From an uncultured Draconibacterium sp. (GTDB lineage: Bacteria > Bacteroidota > Bacteroidia > Bacteroidales > Prolixibacteraceae), in contig NZ_OY771647.1 of NCBI RefSeq assembly GCF_963674925.1, positions 3,115,501 through 3,179,500 on the forward strand: a stretch of DNA of 64,000 nt, in the 5' to 3' direction. Under the pieces are notes generated by a model. It saw only the letters and a list, made by a program, of their open reading frames with translations, searched no databases and was not told where the DNA came from. Below, one piece after another: positions 25,595 through 34,651 of the stretch (the first letter of the stretch is position 1; every line of letters starts with the position of its first letter). The translations under genes and the position numbers were made by a program.

Positions 25595-27916
25595 ATGATG
25601 CATACAACAAAACTAATTCCTATTCTACTGGGTTTTATCCTTTTTGCGTGTACAACTCAAGTAGAAGTTAATACAGTAAGGGTTCAGGATAAAAATGAAC
25701 TAAAACAGGCCATTGAAGAGGTGCAAGCAGGAGACGAGATTGTTCTTGCAAACGGAATCTGGGAAGATGTAACAATTGAACTAGCAGGTAACGGAACAAA
25801 AGAAAATCCGATAGTGCTTAGGGCAGAAACTCCCGGTGAAGTTTATATTGAAGGACAGTCGTCGCTTAAATATGGTGGAGACTTTTGGGTGGTTCGCGAT
25901 CTGTATTTCAGAAATGGTTTTACCCCAAACAATTCGGTAGTGGAGTTCCGCTTGAACAATAAAGTGGCTAATAATTGTGTTTTTACAAACTGCGTGATCG
26001 ACAATTTTAACCAGCCACAGCGTGACAGGCCCGATCATTGGGTTGAGTTTTGGGGAAGACAGAACGAGTTGAGTAATTGTAACATTATCGGTAAATCAAA
26101 TTCGGGGCCAACGGTTCGTGTATTCTTAAAGGGAAATGAAAGTATAAGAAATCATCACCGCATTATTAATAACCACTTTGGGCCACGTCCACGTAAAGGA
26201 GGCCCACACGGAGAGACTCTGCAAATTGGAGACAGCGGAACCTCAATGTCGCCAAGTAATACATTGGTTGCCGATAATTTATTCGACAGATGTAATGGTG
26301 AGGTTGAAGTAATCTCAAGTAAAACCAATTACAACGAGTTCAGAAATAATGTATTCTACAAATGCGAGGGATCTTTGGTAATGCGCCACGGCAATTACTG
26401 CTGGATTGACGGTAACTATTTTATTGGCGACGATAATTCCGAAAATATTGGCGGTATTCGTATTGTAAATACCGGGCACTGGGTGGTAAATAACTATTTC
26501 TACAACCTGAAAGGAAATAACTTCAGGGCACCTTTGGCTGTTATGAATGGGATTCCAAAATCGCCACTTAACCGCTACAACCAGGTAACCGACGTTGTAG
26601 TTGCTTATAACACATGGATTGATTGTAAATCGCCATGGCATTTTGGTGTTGGTGCTAACCTAAGTCAGGCAGAAGTACTTCCTCCTTCAGAAATTCGTTC
26701 TGCACGGCCTGTAAGAACAGTTGTTGCCAATAACATTGTCTATACTTCTGAAAATGTTTCGGTTCCGGTAATTGCTTATGATAAAATTGATGGAGTTACT
26801 TTTAAAAGTAATGTGATTAACAATAAGGAAATGGCTTATGCAAAGAAAAATACATTTGATTATTGCGATTTTACCATGAACAAAATTGCCGATTACATTT
26901 ATGCTCCTTCAAGTCAGGTTTGTGATGTAGAAACCTACAATGGTTTCGATTTTGAAACAATAACCACCGATATCCTGGGTAATTCACGTACCGAAAGTAA
27001 TCGGGTGGGAGCAATGTGCGATGTGCCATTGGTGAATCCTGAAATTCTTGAAAAAACTAAATATGGTGCCAACTGGTTTGCCAGTGAAAAACCGAAAGCA
27101 GAATCAAAGATTTTAAAGGTTTCGGCAGAAGACGGAAATTTACAGGCAAAAATTAGAGAAGCATCCAGTGGCGATATTATTAAGCTGGCAGCCGGAGAAT
27201 ATTCTATTGACGCACCGCTTGACATTGATAAAGAAATTACCTTAAAATCAGCAACAGATGATGCCGAAACAAAGATTGTTTATAAAGGGGAAAAGAATAC
27301 CCCGCTCTTCCAAATGAATCCGAACGGGAAGCTGAAGGTTCAAAACATTTTGTTGGAAGGAAATGGAGATAATTTTGCCTTTGCATCACTTCAAAAAAAT
27401 ATGTCGGCTTTGTATGATGTTGAAGCAAAGGACTGTCGAATTGAAAAGTTCAACTACGTGCTGAAGGCCTATAAAGAGTCGTTTTCTGATAGTATTACAT
27501 TCGTTGAATGTGAAATATCAAACTGTGATAACGGCATTGAACTTTCAGAAGAAACCGATGATAATGGAGATTACAACGTGGAATTTCTAACGATTGATAA
27601 TTGCCGGTTCAACAAAGTAAAAAGTAATGTGATCGATTATTACAGGGGAGGATATGATGAGTCGACCATTGGAGGAAACTTATTGGTAACAAACAGTACG
27701 TTTACGAATTGCGGAGGCCGTGAAGAGAATGGTATACTTTTAAATACACGTGGTATAGTTAATGTAAATATTGCTGACAATTCCTTTAAAAATAATCCGG
27801 TTAAACTAGTGGCATTGTTGTGGGGCGCAAAAAATAATTCGCACTCAAATAACGAAATCAGAAACTCGGGGAAAATTGTAGTAGAAGAGAACCTGAAATT
27901 GAAGTTGATGTATTAA
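25595..27916 (+). CDS. Two-domain PL6 alginate lyase, lipoprotein
   Basis: This is a 773-residue lipoprotein (LFAC, Cys19). The ATG at 25595 is preferred over an upstream in-frame TTG because it puts the signal peptide at the N-terminus. The N-terminal PL6 beta-helix (about 25-420) carries Lys243 in SSKTN and Arg264 in VMRHG, the same 21-residue spacing as characterised PL6 enzymes, plus the Ca-site segment GEVEVI. A second parallel beta-helix (about 520-770) with repeated short strands follows. Exo-acting PL6 enzymes such as AlyGC have this two-helix layout, so an exolytic, guluronate-preferring role is likely. The single-helix PL6 at 13287 is probably endolytic by contrast. Confidence 0.9.
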   Translation: MMHTTKLIPILLGFILFACTTQVEVNTVRVQDKNELKQAIEEVQAGDEIVLANGIWEDVTIELAGNGTKENPIVLRAETPGEVYIEGQSSLKYGGDFWVVRDLYFRNGFTPNNSVVEFRLNNKVANNCVFTNCVIDNFNQPQRDRPDHWVEFWGRQNELSNCNIIGKSNSGPTVRVFLKGNESIRNHHRIINNHFGPRPRKGGPHGETLQIGDSGTSMSPSNTLVADNLFDRCNGEVEVISSKTNYNEFRNNVFYKCEGSLVMRHGNYCWIDGNYFIGDDNSENIGGIRIVNTGHWVVNNYFYNLKGNNFRAPLAVMNGIPKSPLNRYNQVTDVVVAYNTWIDCKSPWHFGVGANLSQAEVLPPSEIRSARPVRTVVANNIVYTSENVSVPVIAYDKIDGVTFKSNVINNKEMAYAKKNTFDYCDFTMNKIADYIYAPSSQVCDVETYNGFDFETITTDILGNSRTESNRVGAMCDVPLVNPEILEKTKYGANWFASEKPKAESKILKVSAEDGNLQAKIREASSGDIIKLAAGEYSIDAPLDIDKEITLKSATDDAETKIVYKGEKNTPLFQMNPNGKLKVQNILLEGNGDNFAFASLQKNMSALYDVEAKDCRIEKFNYVLKAYKESFSDSITFVECEISNCDNGIELSEETDDNGDYNVEFLTIDNCRFNKVKSNVIDYYRGGYDESTIGGNLLVTNSTFTNCGGREENGILLNTRGIVNVNIADNSFKNNPVKLVALLWGAKNNSHSNNEIRNSGKIVVEENLKLKLMY

Positions 27917-27957
27917 TTATTTTGGTTAAATGATGTTCGAATATATAACCTGAAAGT

Positions 27958-28827
27958 ATGAATTTTATAGCAGCTTTGTTTCATAAAAATATTGCATCCA
28001 TTTCTATACTGATAGTGGTTTTAGGAGTTTGTATTTCATGCTCAAATACACCCGAAATTGTTGTTCAGCAAATGAAAATGGAAATACCCGCAGGAGAGCA
28101 AATGTTGATGGAAGAACTATTGCCGGGAGAAATTGCTGATACTAAAATAGAACACATTGCCTATATTGGGCCAACGGTGCAAAAAGTTCAACTTTCGGAT
28201 GAAAATATAAGTATGTTTCTGTTTGTGAAAGGGAGCGGAAGCTTAAAGGCCGATACAACTTTGTTTAAAGTGGTGCCTGAGTCGATTGCGATTCCAATGA
28301 CTTACAAAAGCATCAAAATTGAAGTTGAGGAAGGGGAGGAATTACATTTTGTGCGTTTCACGAAAAAACTTTCTGAGCAGGATATTGTCGATTTGAGCAG
28401 ATTCCCCGATGACAGTAAATACGACATATATTTTACCAATTTTGATGACTGTGAACCTTATACTGAAAAAATCAAGAGCCCGAATACGGTTAGCCGAACA
28501 GTGTTGCCTGAGCATATTATTCCGCGTGTTGCACTTGGCACGGTTGAAGCCCCGGGACCCGATGAAGTTGGTGCACACAAGCATGCCATGCTCGATCAAC
28601 TTTTCCTTGGACTAACAGATAATGACATTGTAGTTCATGCTGATGGGGCCTCCGCAGAGTTTACAGAATACTCCTTATTACATATTCCCATTGGTTCCAG
28701 TCATTGGGTATCGGTTGATGAGAATAAACGAATGTACTATTTGTGGATGGATTTTTTTCTGACAAAAGAAGGACAGGAGTGGCTTAAAACACACAAGCCA
28801 ATTAGCACAGATAAAGATGAGTATTAG
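27958..28827 (+). CDS. Cupin-domain lipoprotein of unknown function
   Basis: This 289-residue lipoprotein (CISC, Cys near 28) contains two cupin-like halves. The C-terminal one (about 190-265) keeps probable metal ligands, His-Lys-His in GAHKHAMLDQ and the late His in IPIGSSHWV, the same order as in KdgF. The N-terminal half (about 45-130) has the strand pattern but no histidine cluster. It has no close named family that I recognise. Adjacent to the exo-type PL6, it could handle unsaturated uronates outside the cytoplasm, acting as a periplasmic counterpart of KdgF, or it could be a binding protein. That role is an inference. Confidence 0.6.
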   Translation: MNFIAALFHKNIASISILIVVLGVCISCSNTPEIVVQQMKMEIPAGEQMLMEELLPGEIADTKIEHIAYIGPTVQKVQLSDENISMFLFVKGSGSLKADTTLFKVVPESIAIPMTYKSIKIEVEEGEELHFVRFTKKLSEQDIVDLSRFPDDSKYDIYFTNFDDCEPYTEKIKSPNTVSRTVLPEHIIPRVALGTVEAPGPDEVGAHKHAMLDQLFLGLTDNDIVVHADGASAEFTEYSLLHIPIGSSHWVSVDENKRMYYLWMDFFLTKEGQEWLKTHKPISTDKDEY

Positions 28828-28855
28828 CACTTTGAAAACTAAAACCATATAAAAA

Positions 28856-29269
28856 ATGAGACAACTCTCTCTGAAAGGAAGAACATTCCCTACAGATCTT
28901 AACCATGCCGGCACTGCATTTGGTGGTTGGGTAATGTCTAAAATGGATAAAGCCGCTTCAATTCAGATAGAAGAAGTGATAAGCTCTCCGGCTGTAACTG
29001 TTTCGGTTAGTAATCTTAATTTCATAAAACCGATTCACAATGGAGATGTATTTATGGTATACACGAAGGTTGACAGGATAGGAAACGCATCCATTGATAT
29101 AGGAGTTGAGTTAATTGTACGTTCAAGAGAAGATTTGAGTGAATATAAAGTTACACAGGGCGTTTTTACTTTTGTAGCTGTTGATGAAAAAGGGAAACCG
29201 GTGCAAATTAGAAGTGTGCTAAGAAGCTATGTTGCTCCATACATTATGGAGATGTTAGGTGATAAATAA
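28856..29269 (+). CDS. Hotdog-fold acyl-CoA thioesterase
   Basis: This 137-residue hotdog protein is of the YciA/BACH type. The N-terminal segment DLNHAGTAFGGWVMSKMDKAA holds the helix and catalytic region common to acyl-CoA hydrolases. SVSNLNFIKPIHNGDVF and VTQGVFTFVAVDEKGKP complete the fold. It hydrolyses acyl-CoA esters in the cytoplasm. It has no evident role in alginate metabolism and may simply be carried on the end of the long transcript (28-base gap after the cupin gene). Confidence 0.82.
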   Translation: MRQLSLKGRTFPTDLNHAGTAFGGWVMSKMDKAASIQIEEVISSPAVTVSVSNLNFIKPIHNGDVFMVYTKVDRIGNASIDIGVELIVRSREDLSEYKVTQGVFTFVAVDEKGKPVQIRSVLRSYVAPYIMEMLGDK

Positions 29270-29289
29270 TTGGATCAAACTATTACGGC

Positions 29290-30222
29290 ATGAACAAATC
29301 TTTTGAAATATTCGATGCCCACGCTCATATTATCTATGGTATAAACGGGATCAAACGAGGCCAAAAAACAGCCACGGCAAAATATGGCAGAATATTATGG
29401 AATAATAGAGAAATTAATTTCTTACCTCCATTTTTTTACGACACCCAATTTACTTCAGAGACGCTCATTGAAAACATGGACTTTTGTGGTGTATCGAAGG
29501 CCGTATTGTTACAGAATCCGGTTATAGGAATTCTTAACAACGAAATTCGCCAGGCTATTGAGAAATATCCGAATCGGTTTATAGGAACTATCCAGGTGGA
29601 TCCTATGAAAAAGGATGCCTGCGATGTGATACGAAAGTATGCTTCAGAAAAACAAAATACACTTAAACTTGAGATAAGCGAAGAGTGGGGGTGGTCGGGT
29701 AATTATCCCGGATTCTCTCTCGTGGGAAAGGAAATGATGGCAGTTTGGGAAACCGTGGGGAAATTAGGCTTACGGGTAATTATCGATACTGGCGATATTT
29801 TTAATAACGGTTATCAGATAGAAAATATCCGGTTTGTTGCTAAAAGTTTTCCTGATACAAAAATATTAATTGAACACCTGGGATTTTATCGCAATGATCT
29901 TGATGAGCGTTCAAAGGATCGACGAAATGAAATGCTTCAGCTCGGCAAAGAGCTGGAGAATGTATATTTCGGATTTTCTTCCACCGCAGCTTTTATTAAC
30001 GATGATTATCCATGCCCGAAAGCACAGAAGTTGCTTCAACAGGCTATTGAGATTGTTGGCGCTAAAAAAATCCTTTGGGGAAGTGATATTCCTTCAACCA
30101 TGAAAAAATATACCTATCAGCAATTGGTTGATGTGGTAGTAAAGCATGCCGGATTCTTATCAGAGAGAAATAAGAAACTTATACTAAATAATAATGCGGA
30201 GACCTTCTTTTCCGGTTACTAG
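29290..30222 (+). CDS. Amidohydrolase-2 family metal-dependent hydrolase
   Basis: This 310-residue TIM-barrel hydrolase of the amidohydrolase-2 group has metal-binding DAHAHI near the N-terminus, a mid-barrel His in LIEHLGFYR and the C-terminal WGSDIPS aspartate. Members hydrolyse or decarboxylate small ring compounds, lactones or amides. A lactonase acting on a sugar acid would suit the locus but cannot be shown. It has no signal peptide. It follows the thioesterase gene by 20 bases and appears to be the last gene of the long plus-strand series. Confidence 0.75.
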   Translation: MNKSFEIFDAHAHIIYGINGIKRGQKTATAKYGRILWNNREINFLPPFFYDTQFTSETLIENMDFCGVSKAVLLQNPVIGILNNEIRQAIEKYPNRFIGTIQVDPMKKDACDVIRKYASEKQNTLKLEISEEWGWSGNYPGFSLVGKEMMAVWETVGKLGLRVIIDTGDIFNNGYQIENIRFVAKSFPDTKILIEHLGFYRNDLDERSKDRRNEMLQLGKELENVYFGFSSTAAFINDDYPCPKAQKLLQQAIEIVGAKKILWGSDIPSTMKKYTYQQLVDVVVKHAGFLSERNKKLILNNNAETFFSGY

Positions 30223-30343
30223 AGGTTGTTTTTAAGTTCTCTAAATACAACCTTTAGATAGAATGAAACGACCACAATTAAGGACTTTGATGCATGTATA
30301 AGGAGTTCAGATTATGGTAGTTATCTATATTAATAATAAACTT

Positions 30344-31546
30344 ATGAATATGAATATACTAGTTGTAAATGCAGGAAGTTCATCAATAAAGTATCAGTTA
30401 ATTGATATGAAGACTGAGAAACCGCTATCAAGTGGATTAGTGGAACGGATTGGATTGGATGGTGGAGCAATTAAACATCAAATTTTTGTTGGCGGTAAGG
30501 AAAAGAAAATTACAAAGGAACTTTCAATACCCAATCATGCAGTGGGATTAAAACGGGTTGCAGAATTGCTTACAGATAAAGAGATTGGAGTTATTGCTGA
30601 ACCTTCACAAATAGAGGTAGTTGGACATCGGTTAGTACATGGTGGAGAAACTTTTTCCAAAACTGTTGTGATTAATGAAGATGTTAAAGCAAAAGTTAAA
30701 GAACTATTTGCCTTAGCTCCCCTTCATAATCCGGCCAACTTAACAGGTGTTGAAGTGGCAGAAAAGGTTTTCCCAAATGCTAAACAGGTAGGTGTATTCG
30801 ATACCGCTTTTCATCAGACGATGCCAGAAGTTGCTTATCGTTATGCAATTCCGGAGGCTTTATATAGAGACTTTGGGATACGGAAATATGGTTTTCATGG
30901 AACTTCTCATAAATACGTTTCGGAAAAAGCGGCCAAGTATCTCGGGAAAAAAGATGCAAAAATTATTACTATACATTTAGGAAATGGAGCCTCATTGGCA
31001 GCTGTTGATGCCGGTGTTTGTATTGATACATCAATGGGAATAGGGCCATTAAATGGCCTTATTATGGGAACACGATCAGGAAGTATTGATCCTTCAATTA
31101 TTTTTTATCTGGTAGAACAAAAAGGCTTTACTGTTGAAGAAATAAATGCCATATTAAACCAAAAAAGTGGAATGTTGGGATTAACCGGGGAAAGCGATAT
31201 GCGTGATGTTGAAGAACTTTATTTCAAGGGTAATAAAAAAGCCAGACTAGCCTATGAAATGTATGCCTACCGGATTAAACATTTTATTGGAAGTTATGTT
31301 GCTTCGATGAATGGTTTGGATGCCCTTGTTTTTACTGCTGGAATCGGAGAAAACGACAAACTTGTTCGGAGTTTGGTTTGTAAGAAAATGGAATTCTTTG
31401 GTATTCGACTTGATGAAGAAAGAAATTTGGTTCGTAGCAAGGATATCAGGGAGATCAATACTGCTCGTTCAAAAACTAAAGTACTTGTAATCCCAACCAA
31501 TGAAGAACTGGAAATTGCACAACAGTCTTATGAGGTGATTCGATAG
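30344..31546 (+). CDS. ackA: Acetate kinase
   Basis: This 400-residue acetate kinase has NILVVNAGSSSIKYQL at the start, GHRLVHGG, the catalytic-region FDTAFHQTMP, FGFHGTSHKY-like segment and LGNGASLAAV ... MGTRSGSIDP. It interconverts acetyl phosphate and acetate with ATP synthesis. I place the start at 30344 or the ATG two codons later, since upstream in-frame residues fall outside the conserved family start. No phosphotransacetylase gene is adjacent. The pyruvate produced from alginate or fucose could feed it, which is inference. Confidence 0.93.
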   Translation: MNMNILVVNAGSSSIKYQLIDMKTEKPLSSGLVERIGLDGGAIKHQIFVGGKEKKITKELSIPNHAVGLKRVAELLTDKEIGVIAEPSQIEVVGHRLVHGGETFSKTVVINEDVKAKVKELFALAPLHNPANLTGVEVAEKVFPNAKQVGVFDTAFHQTMPEVAYRYAIPEALYRDFGIRKYGFHGTSHKYVSEKAAKYLGKKDAKIITIHLGNGASLAAVDAGVCIDTSMGIGPLNGLIMGTRSGSIDPSIIFYLVEQKGFTVEEINAILNQKSGMLGLTGESDMRDVEELYFKGNKKARLAYEMYAYRIKHFIGSYVASMNGLDALVFTAGIGENDKLVRSLVCKKMEFFGIRLDEERNLVRSKDIREINTARSKTKVLVIPTNEELEIAQQSYEVIR

Positions 31547-31716
31547 TCATAATTAGAAAAAAATACTGGTTTTATTGCTAATAGAGATGAGAATGATATT
31601 ATCATAACAATATCTCATATTTTGTTTTGGAATATAATCGTCTTAAGTTATCTTTCCAATTAATCGGGATAATTTACTATGGAGTAAGATATTTTCCAAA
31701 TAACTAAAAGAATTAG

Positions 31717-31974
31717 AGTCGGGGGGAACAGGATATAGCAAGAAAAGCGCTACTTGAGGTAATAGGAAGCAGCAACGAGTTTGGCCGCTGCTATGCCCTA
31801 AACTCGATTGATGCTATTCAGGACTCCAGTTCAGTCGTAATCGATGGTGTGATAGAAATGATGAAATTGTTACCCGACCTGAGCAGAAACCAGAATGATC
31901 TTAGAGCGGCTAAGGTATTGCTTGATAAATGGGGAATTAATCCGAAGGAGTATGGTATCAAACTAGATTGGTAA
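31717..31974 (+). pseudogene. Remnant of a sulfatase C-terminus
   Basis: An open frame without a start codon reads RGEQDIARKALL ... CYALNSIDAIQ ... NDLRAAKVLLDKWGINP and ends at a stop at 31972-31974. The pattern of short helices with ALNSID and DLRAAKxLLxKWG is what Bacteroidota sulfatases carry at their extreme C-terminus. The frame is blocked by a stop just upstream (31714-31716), and no catalytic domain remains in the 31547-31716 sequence. It is therefore a decayed tail left by deletion. The rest of this 440-base gap shows nothing I can identify. The PhoD-like gene begins 12 bases downstream. Confidence 0.6.
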
Positions 31975-31986
31975 AAAGGAAAGTCA

Positions 31987-33522
31987 ATGAGAAAAATCAC
32001 CAAAAAATTGTTTGTGAGCTTAGAGTTTGTTTGCGTTCAAAGCTTGTTCTTATTAGTGCTATTACTGACACCCAAAAGTTATGGTCAAAGTAAGGATACT
32101 GTCCAACCTCGTTACCAGGTAACGCTGCCCGAAGCACATGTTGGAAATTTGGAAATAGATAAGAAACTACTGGATAGCTACGAGCTGCTGCCAACGAATG
32201 TCCGACAGTTTTATTTCGATGCCAGGACTGTTTTTGCTGATAACCCAGATGCTGGTTTTGATCATCCCACGATTCTCGAATCGGCACAGAAACATGCGAT
32301 CGAATTTATGGGACATCCGATGCTGGGTAACTTAAAATCAGACGGTGTTACAGTTTGGTTACGTCCGGCAACATCAGGTCCGTTCCTTCTCCTGGTAAAA
32401 AACAAAAACGGAATAAGTGAGAAAGTGATCCAGATTAAAGCGGGACAGCCAGGTGTGGCTCAAAAAGTAGTTGTTGATGAATTGGCACCTGGTCAAAACT
32501 ACAGTTACGAGATTTTATCCCAAAAGCAAGTACTTGCAACCGGATATTTTACTACGGCTCCTGGAAAAAGAAGTCGGGGAGAATTCAGGTTAGTTTTTGG
32601 TTCATGTTTTCATAAAATTGGCTTACACAATCCCAACCTTACGAAGCAAATCCTTAACAGGAAGCCTCACGGTATGCTTTTTTTGGGCGACATTGCTGTT
32701 GATGACAGGGAAAACAACATCAACATGCACCGGTCTGACTATCTGCTTCGGGATCAGTCGAAAGCCTGGCAACAGCTTGTGGCAAATGTGCCGGTATATA
32801 CTTCGTGGGATGATCATGATTATTTAAACAACGACCTGAGTGGCGTACCCGAAAATTTTACCGATGCTGACAGACAAGCACTTCGTGAGGTGTGGTTAGA
32901 AAATTGGAACAATCCTGAGAATCCAGGGGAAGGGATCTACTTTAATGCTGTAATCGGCCCGGTTGAGGTTATCATTTTAGACACCAGATCGTGCCGCGAT
33001 ATCTCAAAACGCGGAGAGTACGGTGCGTATATTGGCCAAGCGCAACTAGATTGGTTGAAAACTACTTTAAAGAATTCAGACGCGCCTTATAAAGTTATTA
33101 CCAGTGGCACCATGTGGAGCGACTATGTTTCAAATGGAAAGGATTCCTGGGGGACATGGGATGCCGGTGCAAGGGAAGAAATTTTCTCGTTTATTGAACG
33201 AAATCAAATTTCCGGAGTGCTATTGCTTAGTGGTGATCGACATGGAGCCAGATCATTTACCATTCCGCGAAAAAATGGGCATCTATTTTATGAATTTGAA
33301 GTTGCTACCTTGGGAGGAGTCCCAGGACCGGATGCCATGGCTCCTAATGCTGAGAACCAATTGTTTGGTTATGAAGGTGACAGGTTTATTGCCTTCGGAG
33401 AATTTACTTTTAATACTTCAGGGGAACAGCCGACACTTGTTTTCAGGTTAATCAATCAATATGGTCAAATTCTGGAAGAGATCCCATTGTTATATGATAT
33501 GTTGACACCTCCTGGTGATTAG
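31987..33522 (+). CDS. PhoD-like metallophosphatase
   Basis: This 511-residue exported protein has an N-terminal signal or anchor (about 1-34). A fibronectin-like N-terminal PhoD domain follows (about 110-190, DGVTVWLRPATSG). The metallophosphatase core has LVFGSCFHK, MLFLGDIAVDD, SWDDHDYLNND, FGxDTRSCRD-like VIILDTRSCRD and LLLSGDRHGARS, which carry the Asp, Asn/His and terminal His metal ligands. PhoD enzymes hydrolyse phosphodiesters or phosphomonoesters in the periplasm. It is convergent with the AraC gene downstream. Its relation to alginate or fucose use is unclear, and it may serve phosphate supply. Confidence 0.85.
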   Translation: MRKITKKLFVSLEFVCVQSLFLLVLLLTPKSYGQSKDTVQPRYQVTLPEAHVGNLEIDKKLLDSYELLPTNVRQFYFDARTVFADNPDAGFDHPTILESAQKHAIEFMGHPMLGNLKSDGVTVWLRPATSGPFLLLVKNKNGISEKVIQIKAGQPGVAQKVVVDELAPGQNYSYEILSQKQVLATGYFTTAPGKRSRGEFRLVFGSCFHKIGLHNPNLTKQILNRKPHGMLFLGDIAVDDRENNINMHRSDYLLRDQSKAWQQLVANVPVYTSWDDHDYLNNDLSGVPENFTDADRQALREVWLENWNNPENPGEGIYFNAVIGPVEVIILDTRSCRDISKRGEYGAYIGQAQLDWLKTTLKNSDAPYKVITSGTMWSDYVSNGKDSWGTWDAGAREEIFSFIERNQISGVLLLSGDRHGARSFTIPRKNGHLFYEFEVATLGGVPGPDAMAPNAENQLFGYEGDRFIAFGEFTFNTSGEQPTLVFRLINQYGQILEEIPLLYDMLTPPGD

Positions 33523-33624
33523 TATTCTCATTTATTGAAGCATAATTACCAGATGACTTTAGTGAAACAGAAATACATTTGCACCGCTCTCTAAAAATAC
33601 CTTGAAGCATTAGCAGGTTATAAG

Positions 33625-34527
33625 TTATGCTAACACCTTTTTATATCGGGCAGGTGATAAACCGGAAACTTCTTTAAAAATCTTTGAAAAATGATAGCGG
33701 TTCGCGAAACCAGTTTTATAGGCAATTTGATCGATTGTGAAACTTGAATGATGTAACAAAATACACGCTTGGTTAATCCGTTTTTGACGAATATATTTCT
33801 GAGGTGACATACCTGTTTCCGAAGAAAATAAATGAATAAATGCATTCGTCGACATATTTGCATTTTCAGCGAGAACTGAATTATTCAGATCTTTATTAAT
33901 ATTTTGTTCAATAAAATTAAAGCTTTCCAAAATTCGATGATTCTTTGTTAGAATATTCCAACTTTCTTCAGGTAGTTCTGCGAGCAAATCTGTAATTAAC
34001 GATTTTAACGCCAGACTGATAGGGAAGCTGAATTTTGCGTTTTCATAATTCAAATGGCGTTTAATCTTTTGCAGTTTCTCTAATAAATGATCGGTTAAAT
34101 CAAAGCAAAAAATACCCGGATGAAAAGTGTCGTATGGTATTCCGATATTAAAATGAATAAACAGATGTAGAATATATTGATCTAAATGCAGCGTTTCTTC
34201 AGAAAAGTTGGTATTTACTCTACCACCCTTTAACGAATAACCAGCCTTTGGGATTCTATTATTATATAATCTGGTGGCATACGAAGTATTCGGTGGTATC
34301 ATAATTACCTTGTTTGACGCAAGTTGATATTCTTTTCCGTTGTATATAATTACTGCCCCGCTTGAACTGTTATGGTAGATTCGCCAGTATGGGAATGATA
34401 ATTCTTTAAACTCCCACTTTTCCAGCCACCAGTGACGGCAACATAATAGTTGAATCTGGTATTTCGGGAAATGCTGTATAACATTCGATGGATCACCTGT
34501 ATGAGGCATCTTATTCTGCTGATTCAT
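33625..34527 (-). CDS. AraC-family regulator, probable fucose operon activator
   Basis: This 300-residue AraC/XylS regulator starts at the ATG at 34527; an upstream in-frame TTG is less likely. The N-terminal half is a cupin-like sensing domain (ALxSNKVIMIPPNTSYATRL region). The C-terminal double helix-turn-helix (about 200-300) has FIHLFSSETGMSPQKYIRQKR and IAYKTGFANRYHFSKIFKEVSGLSPARY, normal AraC DNA-binding motifs. It is transcribed divergently from fucI with a 124-bp shared promoter region, the usual layout for a sugar-responsive activator of the adjacent operon. Fucose or fuculose as inducer is inferred from position. Confidence 0.86.
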   Translation of the reverse strand: MNQQNKMPHTGDPSNVIQHFPKYQIQLLCCRHWWLEKWEFKELSFPYWRIYHNSSSGAVIIYNGKEYQLASNKVIMIPPNTSYATRLYNNRIPKAGYSLKGGRVNTNFSEETLHLDQYILHLFIHFNIGIPYDTFHPGIFCFDLTDHLLEKLQKIKRHLNYENAKFSFPISLALKSLITDLLAELPEESWNILTKNHRILESFNFIEQNINKDLNNSVLAENANMSTNAFIHLFSSETGMSPQKYIRQKRINQACILLHHSSFTIDQIAYKTGFANRYHFSKIFKEVSGLSPARYKKVLA

Positions 34528-34595
34528 GATTCGGTATATTAGAAACAGATACAAAATTAATAAAATTAGGCATTTCCCGTATAACTGTTTTCATA

Positions 34596-34603
34596 CACCT
34601 TTG
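34596..34603 (+). promoter_or_regulatory. Possible -7 element of the fuc operon
   Basis: CACCTTTG matches the Bacteroidota -7 consensus TAnnTTTG at 7 of 8 positions and lies 48 bp before the fucI start, in the AraC-fucI divergent region. No clear -33 TTTG is visible, as would fit an activator-dependent promoter. Confidence 0.35.
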
Positions 34604-34651
34604 TATTATCATTTAAATAATAAATTAACAATCAATAAAACGTAATTAAAA

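Noticed and set aside
30222..30256. AGGTTGT / ACAACCT hairpin after the amidohydrolase gene
   Set aside because: It has only 7 bp, a long loop and no T-run, so it is too weak to call a terminator.
32597..33451. Plus-strand frames inside the PhoD-like gene
   Set aside because: They are out-of-frame shadows of conserved metallophosphatase motifs.
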